Source of the DNA: Diploptera punctata
Taxonomy: Eukaryota; Arthropoda; Insecta; Blattodea; Blaberidae
DNA length: 64,000 nucleotides
Reading direction: 5' to 3'
NCBI GenBank assembly: GCA_030220185.1
Contig: JASPKZ010003415.1
Span: forward strand, 636,501-700,500
Part shown: positions 11,062 to 22,385 of the stretch, piece after piece
Position numbering within the stretch: the first letter of the stretch is position 1
How the letters are laid out: each line of letters opens with the position of its first letter
The notes under the pieces: generated by a model
Told to the model about the DNA's origin: nothing
The model's database searches: none
The model's input: the letters and a program-made list of their open reading frames with translations, nothing else
Made by a program: the position numbers and the translations under genes

Positions 11062-11430
11062 ACTAACTCACTGACCCTATCTAACCCGTGTGTTCATGCC
11101 GCGGCCTAACATACGGACGTCTCCATAGCATTCCTTTCCATGACCTAAAGGTTTCCAATATTCCCCCGTATAATCTACTTCCCTCAATTAATGGGTTAAC
11201 TTATTCTCCCACTTCATTGTAGGTCTAACCAACCTGAGAGCTTCCTCTCTGATTTTCCTACAAGAAGTGACCCCAAATTCCTCTTCATTCCCCATTCGTA
11301 CTTTGCCACGTGGTGCCTGTCCATTGCAGTCTACGAGTCTTTTTGTTCTTATTGTATCTAGTTTCCCATAAAAGTCATGCAGCTTATTGTTCTGTACCGT
11401 TAGTCTTCTTGTGTATCTAGAAACACTCAG
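11062..11430 (-). pseudogene. RTE-a LINE, 3' end fragment
   Basis: On the reverse strand this is the family C-terminus, from about 'LHDFYGK..' through the WAGHVAR equivalent (near 11315) to the terminal AAMN..RV (near 11080). Many substitutions and indels break the frame. Confidence 0.75.
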
Positions 11431-11714
11431 AACCTAAAATTAAATGAGGCTATGCAGAAAAAGTGAAAAAAATTAAAAATTTGTACTCTTAAATGATTCA
11501 GTCAAGCTCACAACAAAAAGTAACAATTATAATAGTGGAAGGCCTTTCAAAAGCCAACAAGTTTTCGTAACATAAATACTGTTGAGAGGGTTTGAGGTGG
11601 CTGGGCATATTCTCGTTTTGAGTCAGGTTATTGTTTCCTAACGATTATCTTTCAGTGTATCTAAAAAATTCTTCAAGATGTTTTATTACTATTTGTTTGG
11701 TTGATCAAAGGGCC

Positions 11715-13802
11715 TAGGGCTCGGACATGAAATTAGATTAAGTGCAGTCTTACTATATATAATATTGCTTGATGAGAGAGTGGTAGGGGGAGTAGTAGCA
11801 CCAGTTCTGACAAGTATGGCATTTGTGCTGTACTGTTTACAGGTGGTATAGACGGGTAATGAAATAAGTAGCTAATTGTGGATTACAAGTTTATTTTGTT
11901 GCGTAAAATATGTTTTAACTTTTTTTAATTAAACGCTACAGTACAACAAAAAGTTAAACAAATTTATAATTTACGTACATTAATTCTCTTTGTGCATCTA
12001 TAAATACAATGCTACCATACATTATTACAAAAAATAAAAAGTTCATTATTTGTGCACAATTATTTTCTTCGTGCAGTTTTAAATAAAGAGGCAACACAAA
12101 AAAAAGTATGTGCACTGTACATAATATTTTTAATACCCTGTTAGTTTAAACTCGTTTCGCTTCTGTAGAGCTGTTAAAATGAATAACAATATATGTCCGT
12201 AAAGTTTCAAAAGAAAAACTTCTTCGGTGACTGTTCAGGCAAAGTTTATATTTAGAAAAACTCCTTTCTACTTCACATGAGGTAACTGGTGCAAAACGAA
12301 AGTACCGATATATCACAGGTATCTAACATGGAGACAGTATGTGCGTTCTTGTTGTCCATTAGCAAATCCTTTATACTGCAAATAGCTGAGTATCCAGGAT
12401 TTTTCAGCAATACACTTTGCAATTTCTGTTTTGCAATTTCAGATGCCGCGAAACTACCTCCTGTTTCATCAAAATGTCGCGATAAATTTTCTACCAGTTT
12501 TATGGAATCAATCAATGCTATATGTGAGGATTCCAGTTTTTATTATTATTAAAGGTATATCTTTGTAGACGTTATTGATTACCTACACAAATTTTGATAC
12601 AGTTGTCCTGACATCAGAGATTTCACAATTTTTATCGCCAGAACTTTCTTCAGCATTAAATGTTTTAACTACTTTAACAATCACTTGATAATGCTGTAAG
12701 TAGTGTGCAGTGATCTGCAACCAAGTCCCCATCAAGTTAAAACAGGTTGAGGTGACAAAGGGATTTGTGATGCAATTTCCTTAAATTTCTGTTTCCTAGA
12801 AGGAGCCTTTAAAAATATTTTCTCATGTTTGATACAAAATGTCCACATCAGAGAAATGCAACCTAATTTTTTCGGCTACTCGGTGAAGTCCATGGGCCAA
12901 GCAAGTTAGATGTATCATATTCGGATATCGTTCTTTAATTCTGGAAGCTGCTTTCAACATATAATGGGCTGCTGCGTCTGTTACAAATAGAAAAAACATT
13001 GTTTCTTTTTATTTCATTGGGCCATAGAAGAGACATAGCATTTTCAAAAGGGTTGTCGATTTCTGAATTGTTGACTTTATTTAAGATTTCGGTAGTTAAC
13101 AAAACCTTATCCCCGGGGTTTTCAGGTGATAATATCCCCACTATCACATTTCCTACAGACCTTCTGGACGCATCCTGGGTTTCATCGATTGACACCCATA
13201 TTTTATGATCTGCCACAGTATTTTTAATGTATTTCAGAACGTCTTCATAACAAGGAGATAAATAATATCTGCGTAAAGTTGTTTCACAAGGAATTTTTCT
13301 TCCCGTATATTTCTCAAAAAAAATTATAAGCTGGATTTTGCACTTTATTGAAAGGAATATTCGCGGAAACCATCGTTTCGCATAAATCCTTGTAAAATTC
13401 ACGATGATTACAAGAGTCTGAAACTCCTTGACTGTATTTCATCGTCAAGCTTATGTTTTACATTCCCAATGTGTGTTTTAGATTTGCAATGGCTCTTGAT
13501 AAAAATTCTTCTCTCCCCCTTCAACTCTACATTACACAATTTACAAAATATTTTATCTTCTTTTAGGCAAAGTTACTGCCGGCCGTGCTCACGTACAAGT
13601 GAATTCATCTTGTGTGTGTTTGTTGTAATCATTCATCAGATCATGGTGATCGGTATTATGATTTGACTGCATACTATACTTGTAGCAGCACAGCAAAGAC
13701 GCCAATGACTGTGGCACTGCGCACGGGACAGGACTAACTACCTGTGTAGTCAACTGTTTGAAAGCGACACGGCAATGAAAAGGCAATGAAGTCCGAGCTC
13801 TA
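11715..13802 (-). mobile_element. hAT-family DNA transposon, decayed
   Basis: Near-matching ends TAGGGCTCGGACAT (11715-11728) and, inverted, TAGAGCTCGGACTT (13802-13789) enclose a hAT transposase pseudogene. They fit the hAT terminal pattern (T/C-A-G-N-G). The 2.09 kb span is plausible for an autonomous hAT. The 8 bp flanks do not match each other, so the boundaries rest on the inverted repeats alone. Confidence 0.6.
12130..13610 (-). pseudogene. hAT transposase with BED finger (CGGBP1-like)
   Basis: Reading in reverse across frameshifts, the N-terminus has a BED-type zinc finger (IFCKLCNVELKG...KSHCKSKTHIG, about 13555-13455; C-x2-C and H-x5-H visible). It is followed by an open stretch of 155 codons (12935-13402) with 'RKIPCETTLRRYYLSPCYED', 'KIWVSIDETQDA', 'GDKVLLTTEILNKVNNS' and '[14 protein letters not shown]'. 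Downstream come '[16 protein letters not shown]', 'LSRHFDETGGSF', and a degraded C-terminal 'VEKSF'-type hAT dimerisation region near 12230-12290. The order matches the large arthropod group annotated as CGG-repeat-binding-protein-like hAT proteins (from memory). A frameshift in a T-run near 12985-13010 and several stops make it non-functional. Confidence 0.8.
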
Positions 13803-15100
13803 GTTATCACACTCTCTGTACAGGCCTACTATCGAGAGTGTATTGTCATTTGTGTTAAACTAATGAACTGCAGTTATGACGTGTTTTGAAAAGTTTGATT
13901 TTCCCTCATTAAATTTAAGGTATCTAAAATGCTCATAGTATCTTATAACTTATTAAACTTTCTGGAGGTTCTGCCGATATAAAATCCATAGCGACTATTG
14001 CATTTTAGTTCATAATTCCTTTTATTTTCATTTTTATTGGTATCTTAAATTTTGTTGGAGATAATATTTGTTTGTTTTATAACCAAATGTTTTCAGAGTG
14101 TATTATTGTGACAGAAATAATTGATATTGTAGTTTTTGTGAAGAAGTATGTTTAATTTAATTGGCGAAATTCGACCTGTACGTACGCCACCGCTACTCGT
14201 TCCAATAGCAGAATTTATTTCAAACTATTTCAGCCGAGAAGCAGGATGCTGAAAGATGACGGAAACTGAGATATGTTTATAGCAACACAGAAATATAGAG
14301 GGGAATGTTTGTAGAGAATGCTAGAATTTCAAGTGTAAGTCAGATAGACAAGTACTATGAGGTAATTGCATACCTCCATAATTACTAGTACACAGGCAAG
14401 GCCAGTGCAAGGGACCACCCACCGCATACCGCACCAACGTTAAATTATTATCTACCAATTAACGACAAGGGGTTGAGAGTTGGATAAGAGTAGACGGTGG
14501 AGAGGGACAGGGAAGAGGCCGCTTAATCTGCAACTAATTAAATGTCGTGTTACACGTTCTGGTATAATCATCTCCCCCTCCTCTATCACTTGTTACTCAG
14601 GAGATGGAAAGGGCTTTCTCTTAACGGTGAACTCGGGACCTAGATGTTCAAAGCCTAAACCGCGTTTACTAAACCACATTTTTTCCTCTCTCTTTCTGCA
14701 GTAACAAGCATCTCGCGTTCCCTTTATGCGTAAACAAGGTTACGTGTATTTGTTTTCAAATTAAATCCACTCATGCAAACTCCGTCACAAAGGATTTTTT
14801 TAATTAAGTTCCACTTATATTACTATGTACGTATGTTTTGTATCCATACTTTTCTTATTTAGATAAAACTGCTTTTTGTAAATCAGTTTTATATTATAAT
14901 TATAACATTTAAAATGAAGATTTAGATTACGAAGATGTAGAATGCACGAATAGAAAACTTAAGGAGAAATAAGAAAAATGGGGATTGAAGAGAAATTAGG
15001 CCAAAACGAAGTATATGGTAATATGACATAAATCAAAAGGTACGATTTTAGAAGATGGCATGGAAAAATAAAACATGTGACGAATATATATAAAATTAAA
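13803..15100. other. Non-coding stretch
   Basis: No recognised gene. A 74-codon forward frame at 14480 has no motif and atypical composition. Confidence 0.45.
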
Positions 15101-15102
15101 AT

Positions 15103-15432
15103 TATAATGTAAAATTATAAAATTGTTACCTGATTAGTCCGTCTCCTCAACTTCGCAAACTATTAATTCTCTGTAGACCTTTCGAGAATAGTTTCATTGG
15201 AAGAAATTGGGATTTTAAAAGAAACCAACAACATTGTGTTTTTAAATGAGAACACTCAGTGCATTCAACCCTTTGTACCAAAACATTATTACACTAATTC
15301 AGGGTCAGTAGAACATGCTTATATCCTGCTCCTTCTGCCGATGATCGGAGTAGTCCCGAAAAGCCTACAGATAATTAATGGTTTACAAAGTTGAGGAGAC
15401 GGATCTATTAGGTAACAATTTTATATTATAAT
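15103..15432. mobile_element. Foldback MITE with ~85 bp inverted repeats
   Basis: The left arm (about 15103-15192) contains TTGTTACCTGATTAGTCCGT followed by CTCCTCAACTT. The right arm (about 15352-15432) contains its reverse complement, AAGTTGAGGAGACGGATCTA followed by TTAGGTAACAA. Similarity extends inward through 'ctattaattctctgtagacctttcg' against 'cgaaaagcctacagataattaatgg'. The interior of about 160 bp has no coding sequence. The outer edge is lost in AT-rich DNA, so no duplication can be assigned. Confidence 0.75.
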
Positions 15433-16289
15433 CCTAATTTTGTGACTAATACCTTAATTTTCATATTACAGATTTGCCCTTATTTATCCTCTCATTAATT
15501 TAAGCATCGTGACTTTCATCTGCACTAATTATATATGTAACATGCGTTGTGAAATAAGACTCCAAGTCTTGGGGATTTAATAAATAAATCAATCATCTCA
15601 TATCACCCTTCATGTTATATCATTTTGGGAAAAAGTAGTTCGATTGGCAAATCTAGTTATTGAAAATATGTGGTTGCGGGGATCTAGCTGTCATGATTCG
15701 GAGCCTGAGCAATGAAAAATGTCTTACAATTTACATAACACCCTAGAGTAGAATTTTATTCCACTCATCTCCATAATAATAGGTAGTGCAATAGATCGTT
15801 CAGGTCCGCGGTGATTAGGGCAGTCTTCAATTGTATTATATAATAGGTTGTGTTCTATTGCATTTACTGTGTGCGGGGAGAGAGTGGTATGTATATGTGT
15901 TTGTGTGTGGGGTGTTCTATATATTTTTCATGTATGTGAATGAGTGTGTAAATACTATAGCCATGTTTGTATTTGTTTACATATTCGTATTTTTTTCTCT
16001 TTCTCTTTATTCGCGAAACAGGAATATGCACATACGGCCAGAAAGGCCCGTGCGCAATGTAAATGAAAATGTATGTAGCCTATTTCCTTTCATTCGAAAA
16101 ATAAATAAATTCCACTAATACTACTTATTTAGACTGATTTATCGCATTTGACCTCTCCGGCATAGGTGACCCTTTTAGAAGCAATCCTAACATTGGCATA
16201 ACCCTCGGGGTCATTCAAGCACGCAAGCTACTCCAGTATGACAAGGTAAATATGTTATCGGAGAATATTTTTAATAATAATAGTAATTA

Positions 16290-16409
16290 AGTGAGTTTCA
16301 CTCGACCCTGAAGCCGATAGCGGGAAAAGTGACTGCAAGCACTGAGTCATCAATTCGCGCTGCCCACGCAGTGTCCATCCTAGTGGCCGCAAGTCGAGTG
16401 AACCTCACT
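16290..16409. mobile_element. 120 bp hAT-like MITE
   Basis: Ends AGTGAGTTTCACTCGAC and GTCGAGTGAACCTCACT form 17 bp inverted repeats with one mismatch. Flanks TAGTAATT on the left and TAGTATT on the right may be a 7-8 bp duplication, consistent with a hAT origin. There is no coding capacity. Confidence 0.65.
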
Positions 16410-16439
16410 GTAGTATTGGCAATATTAATAATTCAAAAA

Positions 16440-16843
16440 TGTATTTTTAAGCCCTTTCCTTCCCTGTGCTGGGATTAGAGCGCTCCCTAATGGGAACTTA
16501 TTTACCAAGTTAATTTAGTTGCGCTCATTTTCCATAGATGTCAACCAGTGATAAGGGATCGGCATAGCGCCTCAATGAGACATCAATTGGGAAACTAAGA
16601 TATTACCGGATGGTAAACGGTGGGTAAATTTTGCACAGAGGCCTTTTTATTTAGGCATGTGGTTCTTTTAAAACCTGAAAAATCGTCAGACTCGGGACAA
16701 ATGGCTTAAAGTCCCTCTCGGAGGACTTGTTCCTTGGATTTTTCTATCCTAAAAATTCATCGACCCCGACCGGGCTTGAACCTGTGTCCCTCAGAACTAG
16801 AGGCAAGGAACATATCCACTAGCTCACCGCAACTGTCAAAATA
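16440..16843 (-). mobile_element. SINE-G copy
   Basis: The reverse-strand tRNA-like head at about 16765-16840 includes the B box 'accgggcttgaacctgtg'. The body has 'ggcataggcctcaatgagacatc'-type and 'ggacttgttccttggatttttc' blocks shared with 41640-41985. Confidence 0.65.
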
Positions 16844-16985
16844 AATGCCTGAACCAGAATTTGAACCCGAGCTCTCTAAATGTATATGTTAGCAAGCTAC
16901 GTAACTCCATTCAGGTTATAAAAACGCCATTCTTTCCGTCCATTCATTGATCACCCTCCAATCCTCTGACAATCATAGCAGCTTG
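16844..16985 (-). mobile_element. SINE-T copy, partial
   Basis: 'ataaatgcctgaaccagaatttgaacccgagctctctaa' is the reverse of the SINE-T tRNA T-arm and acceptor. The rest is poorly kept. It lies head to head with the SINE-G copy. Confidence 0.55.
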
Positions 16986-17104
16986 CACACCCTCTCTGCA
17001 GGTTTTCTTTGATCTTCCTTATTTCTTCCTTTCAAATTCGATCCATTCCATAATAAGTTTAGGTAATCTTTGCATAATATTAATAATAATAATAATAATA
17101 ACAA

Positions 17105-17370
17105 TAATAATTAATTTGTGTACAGATTTTTAATATTTATACATCTTTCTGTGCCTAAAGTTTTATTTTATTTCTTCACTCGTCTCTATCCATCCACTCC
17201 ATCTCCTCTTGTTCTCATTCCAGTTCTTATTTCTTGCATCCACCAGTTTCGAGGTCTTCCTTTTCTCCTTCTTCTAAGTGGACACCATTCCAATGTATTT
17301 CTGGGTAACATTTCGTTTTGCATTCGTCGTACGTGCCCATACCAATTTAACTACCTACATCATATATAAT
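17105..17370 (-). pseudogene. LINE ORF2 C-terminal fragment
   Basis: The reverse strand reads LNWYGHVRRMQNEMLPRN, then 'LEWCPLRRRRKGRPRNWW' and 'IRTGMRTRG'. This is the WxGHV..RM...GRPR.(W) terminus common to RTE-like LINEs. Both ends are truncated. Confidence 0.7.
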
Positions 17371-17473
17371 GTACTATTGAATATCTAATGTTCATTTTTT
17401 TCTCGTATGACAGAATTTCTTATTTTTTCTAATTTTGAACATCTTTATAAGAGTATATATTTGAACATCTTTC

Positions 17474-17476
<3 letters not shown>

Positions 17477-17539
<63 letters not shown>
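17477..17539. repeat. (AAT)n microsatellite
   Basis: About 21 AAT units immediately precede the truncated start of an RTE-a copy. Confidence 0.95.
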
Positions 17540-17540
<1 letters not shown>

Positions 17541-17546
17541 GGGTTT

Positions 17547-18398
17547 CAGGCTAGAACAAACATAATTCGGAATGAAAATGGGGAAATGATTGCAGATTCC
17601 AGAAGAATATTAAATAGATGGAAAAGTTACTTTAATCAGCTATTAAATGTACATACAGAACAGGACATTGAGGAGGATAATTTACAGACAGCAGAACGGC
17701 TAGTCGCAGAACCAAGTGCATTAGAGGTTGAAATGGCGATAGAAAAATTGAAGATGTATAAAGCATCAGGTTCTGATCAGATCCCAGCAGAACTGATTAA
17801 ATCAGGGTGAGAAAAACTGATGGACAAGATACGCCAGTTACTTAGTATGATTTGGGAAAAAGAAGCTCTTCCAGATGACTGGAAAGAATCGATTATCGTA
17901 CCAATTTATAAGAAAGGAGATAAAACTGCTTGCAACACCTACAGGGGCATCTCATTACTTTCCACTTCGTACAAAATTCTAACAAATATATTAGTAAGTA
18001 GACTTACTCCCTATATTGACAACATTCTAGGAGATCATCAATGTGCATTTAGAAGAAACAGGTCTACAACAGATCAGATTTTTAGTATAAGACAAATTTT
18101 AGAAAAGAAATGGGAATATAATGGTACTGTACATCAACTATATGTAGACTTCAAAAAAGCATATGGTTCAAGTAAGATGGAGAAATTATATAATATTCCT
18201 AAAAAGTTAGTTAGACTTATACCAAAGTGTCTAAATGGCACAAAGAGTAGGGTGCGTGTATGCAAACAGTTTTCGGAAGCAAGGAGGTGCACTATCTCCT
18301 CTACTATTTAATTTCGTACTAGAGCATGCCATCAAATCTTTAGAGGATGAGGAAAGCCTACAACTCAATGGTATTAATAAGCTGTTAGTTTATGCTGA
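17547..18398 (+). pseudogene. RTE-a reverse transcriptase, N-terminal part
   Basis: Frames at 17586-17810 and 17820-18311 are one RT coding region broken by a TGA at 17808. Visible in order: 'ILNRWKSYFNQLLNVH', 'KASGSDQIPAELIKSG', 'SIIVPIYKKGDKTACNTYRG', 'GDHQCAFRRNRSTTDQIF', 'LYVDFKKAYGSS' (catalytic Asp in VDF), and, after a frameshift near 18290, 'GGALSPLLFNFVLEHAI' and 'INKLLVYAD'. The first residues of the YADD motif end the segment, where the inserted element begins. Stops and frameshifts make it inactive. The family is a typical insect endonuclease-RT LINE; the endonuclease is lost. Confidence 0.85.
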
Positions 18399-19147
18399 CT
18401 ATTTAACTCATGCCCCAAATGAGAGTTAATGACCAAACACGTTTCAATGATTTCTATTTTACAACCAATCACAGTCGTGTATCACCAAATATTTATCAAT
18501 ATTAAATTTATCATATTAAAGAAAGCTTCTCCTTTTTAATATTCTGAACAGGTCTGACCATTATTTTGCAGTGACTGACTCTGTAACAAATACGGCTACC
18601 AGATTGTGTATACAGTACATGGATGTCAACACATAGCGCTTGCAGGAGTTAATATAAAAACATTTGTAGCAATTGATTATACCACCAAAAAAAGAAACCA
18701 CTGTTTGCACTTTTTAAAAGTATTTTTTCCCAGGTATTAATCCAGAAAAAATATACTTGTCATATTTACATCATACGACATCAGAAATGAATTAATATAC
18801 AGTTTGATGTATTTCATTTTTTCTCCGTTAGAGAGCATTCTTACAATATTTCGTTCCTTTGACAATAAATAGTATGATCTGGTTGCAGTGATAAACAAAA
18901 TAAGCAGATGAAGCGTACCAATCGTTTCTCATTTGTTTTCAAACATCGCCGTTTACATTAAATATATAAATATTTTAAAATAACTATAGTTAAATAATGA
19001 TGGTGAGTAAACAGCTTAATTTTATTCGTTAAATAGTCCTAACAAATGCCACTCTTGATTTACAAATTCTCTGGATAAATTCACTCCTCACTTCGTGAGT
19101 CGAGAATTTATCGATAATTTGGAAATGACTCATGGCATTACTTATGA
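18399..19147 (-). mobile_element. Terminal-palindrome element (Helitron-like?), copy 1
   Basis: It is inserted between 'gtttatgctga' and 'tgatgtagta' of the host LINE. Joining these restores YADD and continues as VVLLADSEE. In reverse orientation the element starts TCATAAGTAATGCC, carries a ~100 bp near-perfect hairpin, and ends ...GAGTTAAATAG. The insertion point is A|T with no duplicated base, as for rolling-circle elements. An alternative reading is an imperfect 8 bp duplication (TATGCTGA/TATGATGA). Two more copies lie at 32470-39281 and 57096-58399. No Rep/helicase is encoded. Confidence 0.7.
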
Positions 19148-19943
19148 TGATGTAGTACTATTGGCCGATAGCGAGGAGATACTAAGGGACAACACGCACA
19201 CACTATTGAGTAACACTAAGGAATTAGGACTGGAAATAAATATCAATAAAACTAAATATATGGTCGCATGTAGAAATGCATTATATAATGGAAATAGACA
19301 GCTAATGACAAATGAGAGAAATTTTGAGGAAGTGGCTGAATTCAAATACCTGGGAACAATAATCACAAATAGGAATGAGATGCACAAATAAATTAAACAT
19401 AGGCTCAATTCTGGAAATGCGTGCTATTATGCATTACACAGACTTTTGATGTCCCAACTCCTTTCAAAAAACGTTAAACTGAAAATATGTAAAACTATTA
19501 TTCTACCAGTTATATTATATGGGTGCGAAACATGGACTCTTACTTTAAGGGAGGAAATGAGATTACGAGTATTTGAGAATAAAGTTCTTAGGAAAGCTTT
19601 GGACCAAAGAGAGTTGAACAGACAGCTGGATGGAGAAGACTACATAACAATGAACTACATGGTATTTATAGGAAGCCAGATATAATAAGAACAGTCAAGT
19701 CTCATAGACTGCGATGGGCAGGACATGTTGCGCGTATGGGGAATGAAAGACGTGCATGGAAGCTTCTTGTAGGAAAGCCGGAGGGAAAACGCCCGGTTGG
19801 TAGACCAAGAATGAGGTGGGAGAACAACATTAACTATGATATGAGGGAAGTAGATTATACGGGGAATTATTGGAAGCATTATCTCAGGATAGGGATATAT
19901 GGAGAGCTTATGTCCGCGCGGCCAATAGTGCCAGTGAGTAAGT
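19148..19943 (+). pseudogene. RTE-a reverse transcriptase, C-terminal part
   Basis: Continues directly from 18398. Motifs are 'DVVLLADSEEILRDN', 'LGLEININKTKYMV', 'EEVAEFKYLGTIITNRN', 'KLKICKTIILPVILYGCETW' and, after further breaks, 'GNERRAWKLLVGKPEGKRPV', 'GRPRMRWENNINYD'. A TAA after MHK (19389) and a deletion around the 'LDQRELNRQ' region disrupt the frame. The final codons run into the (AGTA)n tail. Confidence 0.85.
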
Positions 19944-19954
19944 AAGTAAGTAAA

Positions 19955-19967
19955 TAATAATAATATA

Positions 19968-20000
<33 letters not shown>

Positions 20001-20033
20001 GAAGAATATATAATAATAATAATAATAATATTA
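19955..20033. repeat. Imperfect (AAT)n array
   Basis: AAT/ATA repeats interrupted by 'aagaagaatata' follow the LINE tail. Confidence 0.9.
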
Positions 20034-20039
20034 GAGTAA

Positions 20040-20715
20040 ACATTAAACCACGATGACCAACATTAAGTAAGTGATTGAATAATTACTCGTACTATAACGT
20101 TTATACAGCCCAACAGGATTAAACTGAGATAAGAATCTAGAAATTCTGAAGATACTGAACAAAAAGAAAAGAAAAGCTATTTTTCTCACTCTTGTAATGA
20201 AAAAATTGTTCTCCTTGACAATTTTTCTACTCCTATAAGGCTGTAAAAGAGGAGTTAGACACATCTCGGGATAAAGCGAAACAAAATTTCAATTCATATT
20301 TTTACTTTATTCCTTCTTAGTAACCAAAAGAATTTAATTTACTGACAGCGTATTTTTCGTTTACCTAGTTGCAACTTAAAAAGTAGCAAGAAACCAGAGG
20401 TTCTAGGAATAGGTGGAATGACTACTATTAGGATATCCTGAGGAGATGATTTCCCTTGGGTATGCATGTATTCATATGTACCAGGTGGGAGGGGAATCAA
20501 GGATGCCTTCTCTACATATAGTAAGAAATAAGAAAAAGAAATAAAAGGGAAAAGAAAACGATAAAGATACGAACTTTGCTTAATAGAAATTCAAATACGC
20601 ATAAAATGAATACGTTTGTCAATATAGATCATACAACTTTTGAGTCTGATTTTCTTCAGGCATAATCAATTTTCTCTTAGCAAATATGGTTTTCTTATAT
20701 ATATAAAATGAAACT
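20040..20715. other. Non-coding stretch
   Basis: No element or gene recognised. It is AT-rich with short frames only. Confidence 0.45.
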
Positions 20716-20717
20716 GT

Positions 20718-21147
20718 AAATTGGCTAGCGACTCTTACTTCAAGGGAGGAAAGAATGTTACGAGTATTTGAGAATAAAAAAGTTATTAGGAAATTTTTTG
20801 GGCCAAAAAGAGATGAACAGACAGCTGAATGGAGAAAACTGATTAATAGTAAGCTACATGGTATATATAGGAAGCCAGATATAATAAGAACAGTTAAGTC
20901 TCATAGACTGCAATAGGCAGGACATGTGGCACGTATGGAGAACGAAAACGGTGCATGGAAGCTTCTTATAGGAAAACCAGAGGGAAAACACCGAATTGGT
21001 AGACCCAGAATGAGGTGGGGAAATAACACTATCCATGATTTGGGGGAATTAGATTATACACGGGATGACTGGAAAACATTAGCACAGGATAGGGATGTAT
21101 GGAGAGCATATATCCGTGCGGCCATGAACCTACGGGTTAGTTAGTTA
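20718..21147 (+). pseudogene. RTE-a LINE, C-terminal fragment
   Basis: Runs from the ETWTLTLRE region ('gcgactcttacttcaaggga') through 'ENGAWKLLIGKPEGKHRI', 'GRPRMRWGNNT' and 'AYIRAAMNLRVS', ending at the terminal 'gttagttagtt' tail. Several internal stops. Confidence 0.8.
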
Positions 21148-21209
21148 ATTTATTATGACAAGTGAACCGTCAAGCTCTACATGGCGAAAGCATACCTTGA
21201 CATTTCTCT

Positions 21210-21243
21210 CAGAGAATCGTTGTGATGTACTAGGCCGTGTAAA

Positions 21244-21291
<48 letters not shown>

Positions 21292-21560
21292 TGCCGTTTT
21301 TATCTGCAAGGCATAGTAATCAAAGCGCAGAATCCAGCAATGTCAACCCATTGAGAGTTTTTCGGAGTTATTCGGCACAACTATCAATAAACTTTCAGAC
21401 ACAAGTAGTCCCTGACGACTTTCACATTCACTCATATCATATCCCTTTAGAGCTGCAGTCGTTCTTAGAAAAGTTAACACCCGCACTCACTTCATTCCAC
21501 GCGCTTCCCTCCCACCACGTCAAACAGCAGCCACGATAACTTTCTGAAGTAGTGATGTTG
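21210..21560. mobile_element. MITE-J copy, invaded by (TA)n
   Basis: The left end CAGAGAATCGTTGTGATGTA followed by 'ctaggccgtg' matches the left end of the element at 48844. The inner 'ctgcaaggca..ataatc..agcgcag' block also matches. A (TA)n expansion at 21247-21290 is not in the other copy. The right end is not clearly preserved. Confidence 0.55.
21247..21290. repeat. (TA)n microsatellite
   Basis: TA run inside MITE-J copy 1. Confidence 0.95.
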
Positions 21561-22290
21561 CCAAGCTTCCCCCAAACAGTGTCATGGATCATGAATACTG
21601 AATAATGTAAAGGTTAATTATTACTTCTTCATATTTAAGTAGGTCTAATGACGCTAATTGATTTTTATTATTTGCTCGGTAATATTTTTTTCACCACTCC
21701 GAGCCACATTGTTCATGTTGAGTTGACAACACTGGACTGCAAGTGCAAATAATCTATCCCCCAAGAAGGCTCAAAATTGGGAGTAATGGGAGGAATGAAA
21801 GAAAAGATAGAGATAGAAATGCAGGGAGGGAAATGATTTACCGAGTTGGAAAAGGATTAGTATTTAGTTCGCATATCTTACGGGGGCAGAGATCCGTTGG
21901 TCATACTATATGAGTGAATGGAGTGTCTTGTCTAAAACGTCCGTGTTATTTCGAAAGTGGCCATTCCATTGAGCTAATCACTCACCCAGGGACGGTCTCC
22001 AAAAATAGTGTGTGCGTGATACACATAGTTGGTTAAATGATCTCCCGATGTAGGTCGTGTCCCTACAAGACCGGGTAAAGTGATCAATGAATGGAGAGGG
22101 TAAAGGAGGTAAAAAAATATATAGTTATATTGTAAATTTTTGCGGATATAAGTATGATTAGGAAAGGTTTCTTGGGATTTCCGCGTCAAGGATTTTCATT
22201 CCATGATAATGGCATGTCGAAACATCGTGTTCAGTGGCCGGAGGCCAACCTTGAATCATTGACTTGGAAAACCCAAGAAACGATTCTTAA
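21561..22290. other. Non-coding stretch
   Basis: No gene recognised. The 21900-22210 part resembles old SINE-like sequence but has no clear promoter box. Confidence 0.4.
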
Positions 22291-22291
22291 A

Positions 22292-22332
22292 AATATATAT
22301 ATATATATATATATATATCCACCTAAATAAAT

Positions 22333-22384
<52 letters not shown>
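22292..22384. repeat. Two (TA)n arrays split by a 20 bp spacer
   Basis: TA runs at 22292-22318 and 22337-22383 abut the 5' end of a SINE-A copy. They generate spurious YIYIYI frames. Confidence 0.95.

Positions 22385-22385
<1 letters not shown>

Larger units (their letters stand above)
17540..19960 (+). mobile_element. RTE-a LINE, 5' truncated, split by an insertion
   Basis: This is the longest RTE-a copy in the window. It runs from the linker before RT to the (AGTA)n tail at 19936-19953 and is interrupted at 18399-19147 by a terminal-palindrome element. The start coincides with an (AAT)n array. Confidence 0.85.

Noticed and set aside
14480..14704. 74-codon forward frame
   Set aside because: No motif and no supporting context; likely chance.
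18391..19155. 8 bp duplication TATGCTGA/TATGATGA implying a hAT insertion
   Set aside because: Not excluded, but it needs a mismatch and element ends that differ from those shared by the other two copies; the A|T reading fits all shared bases.
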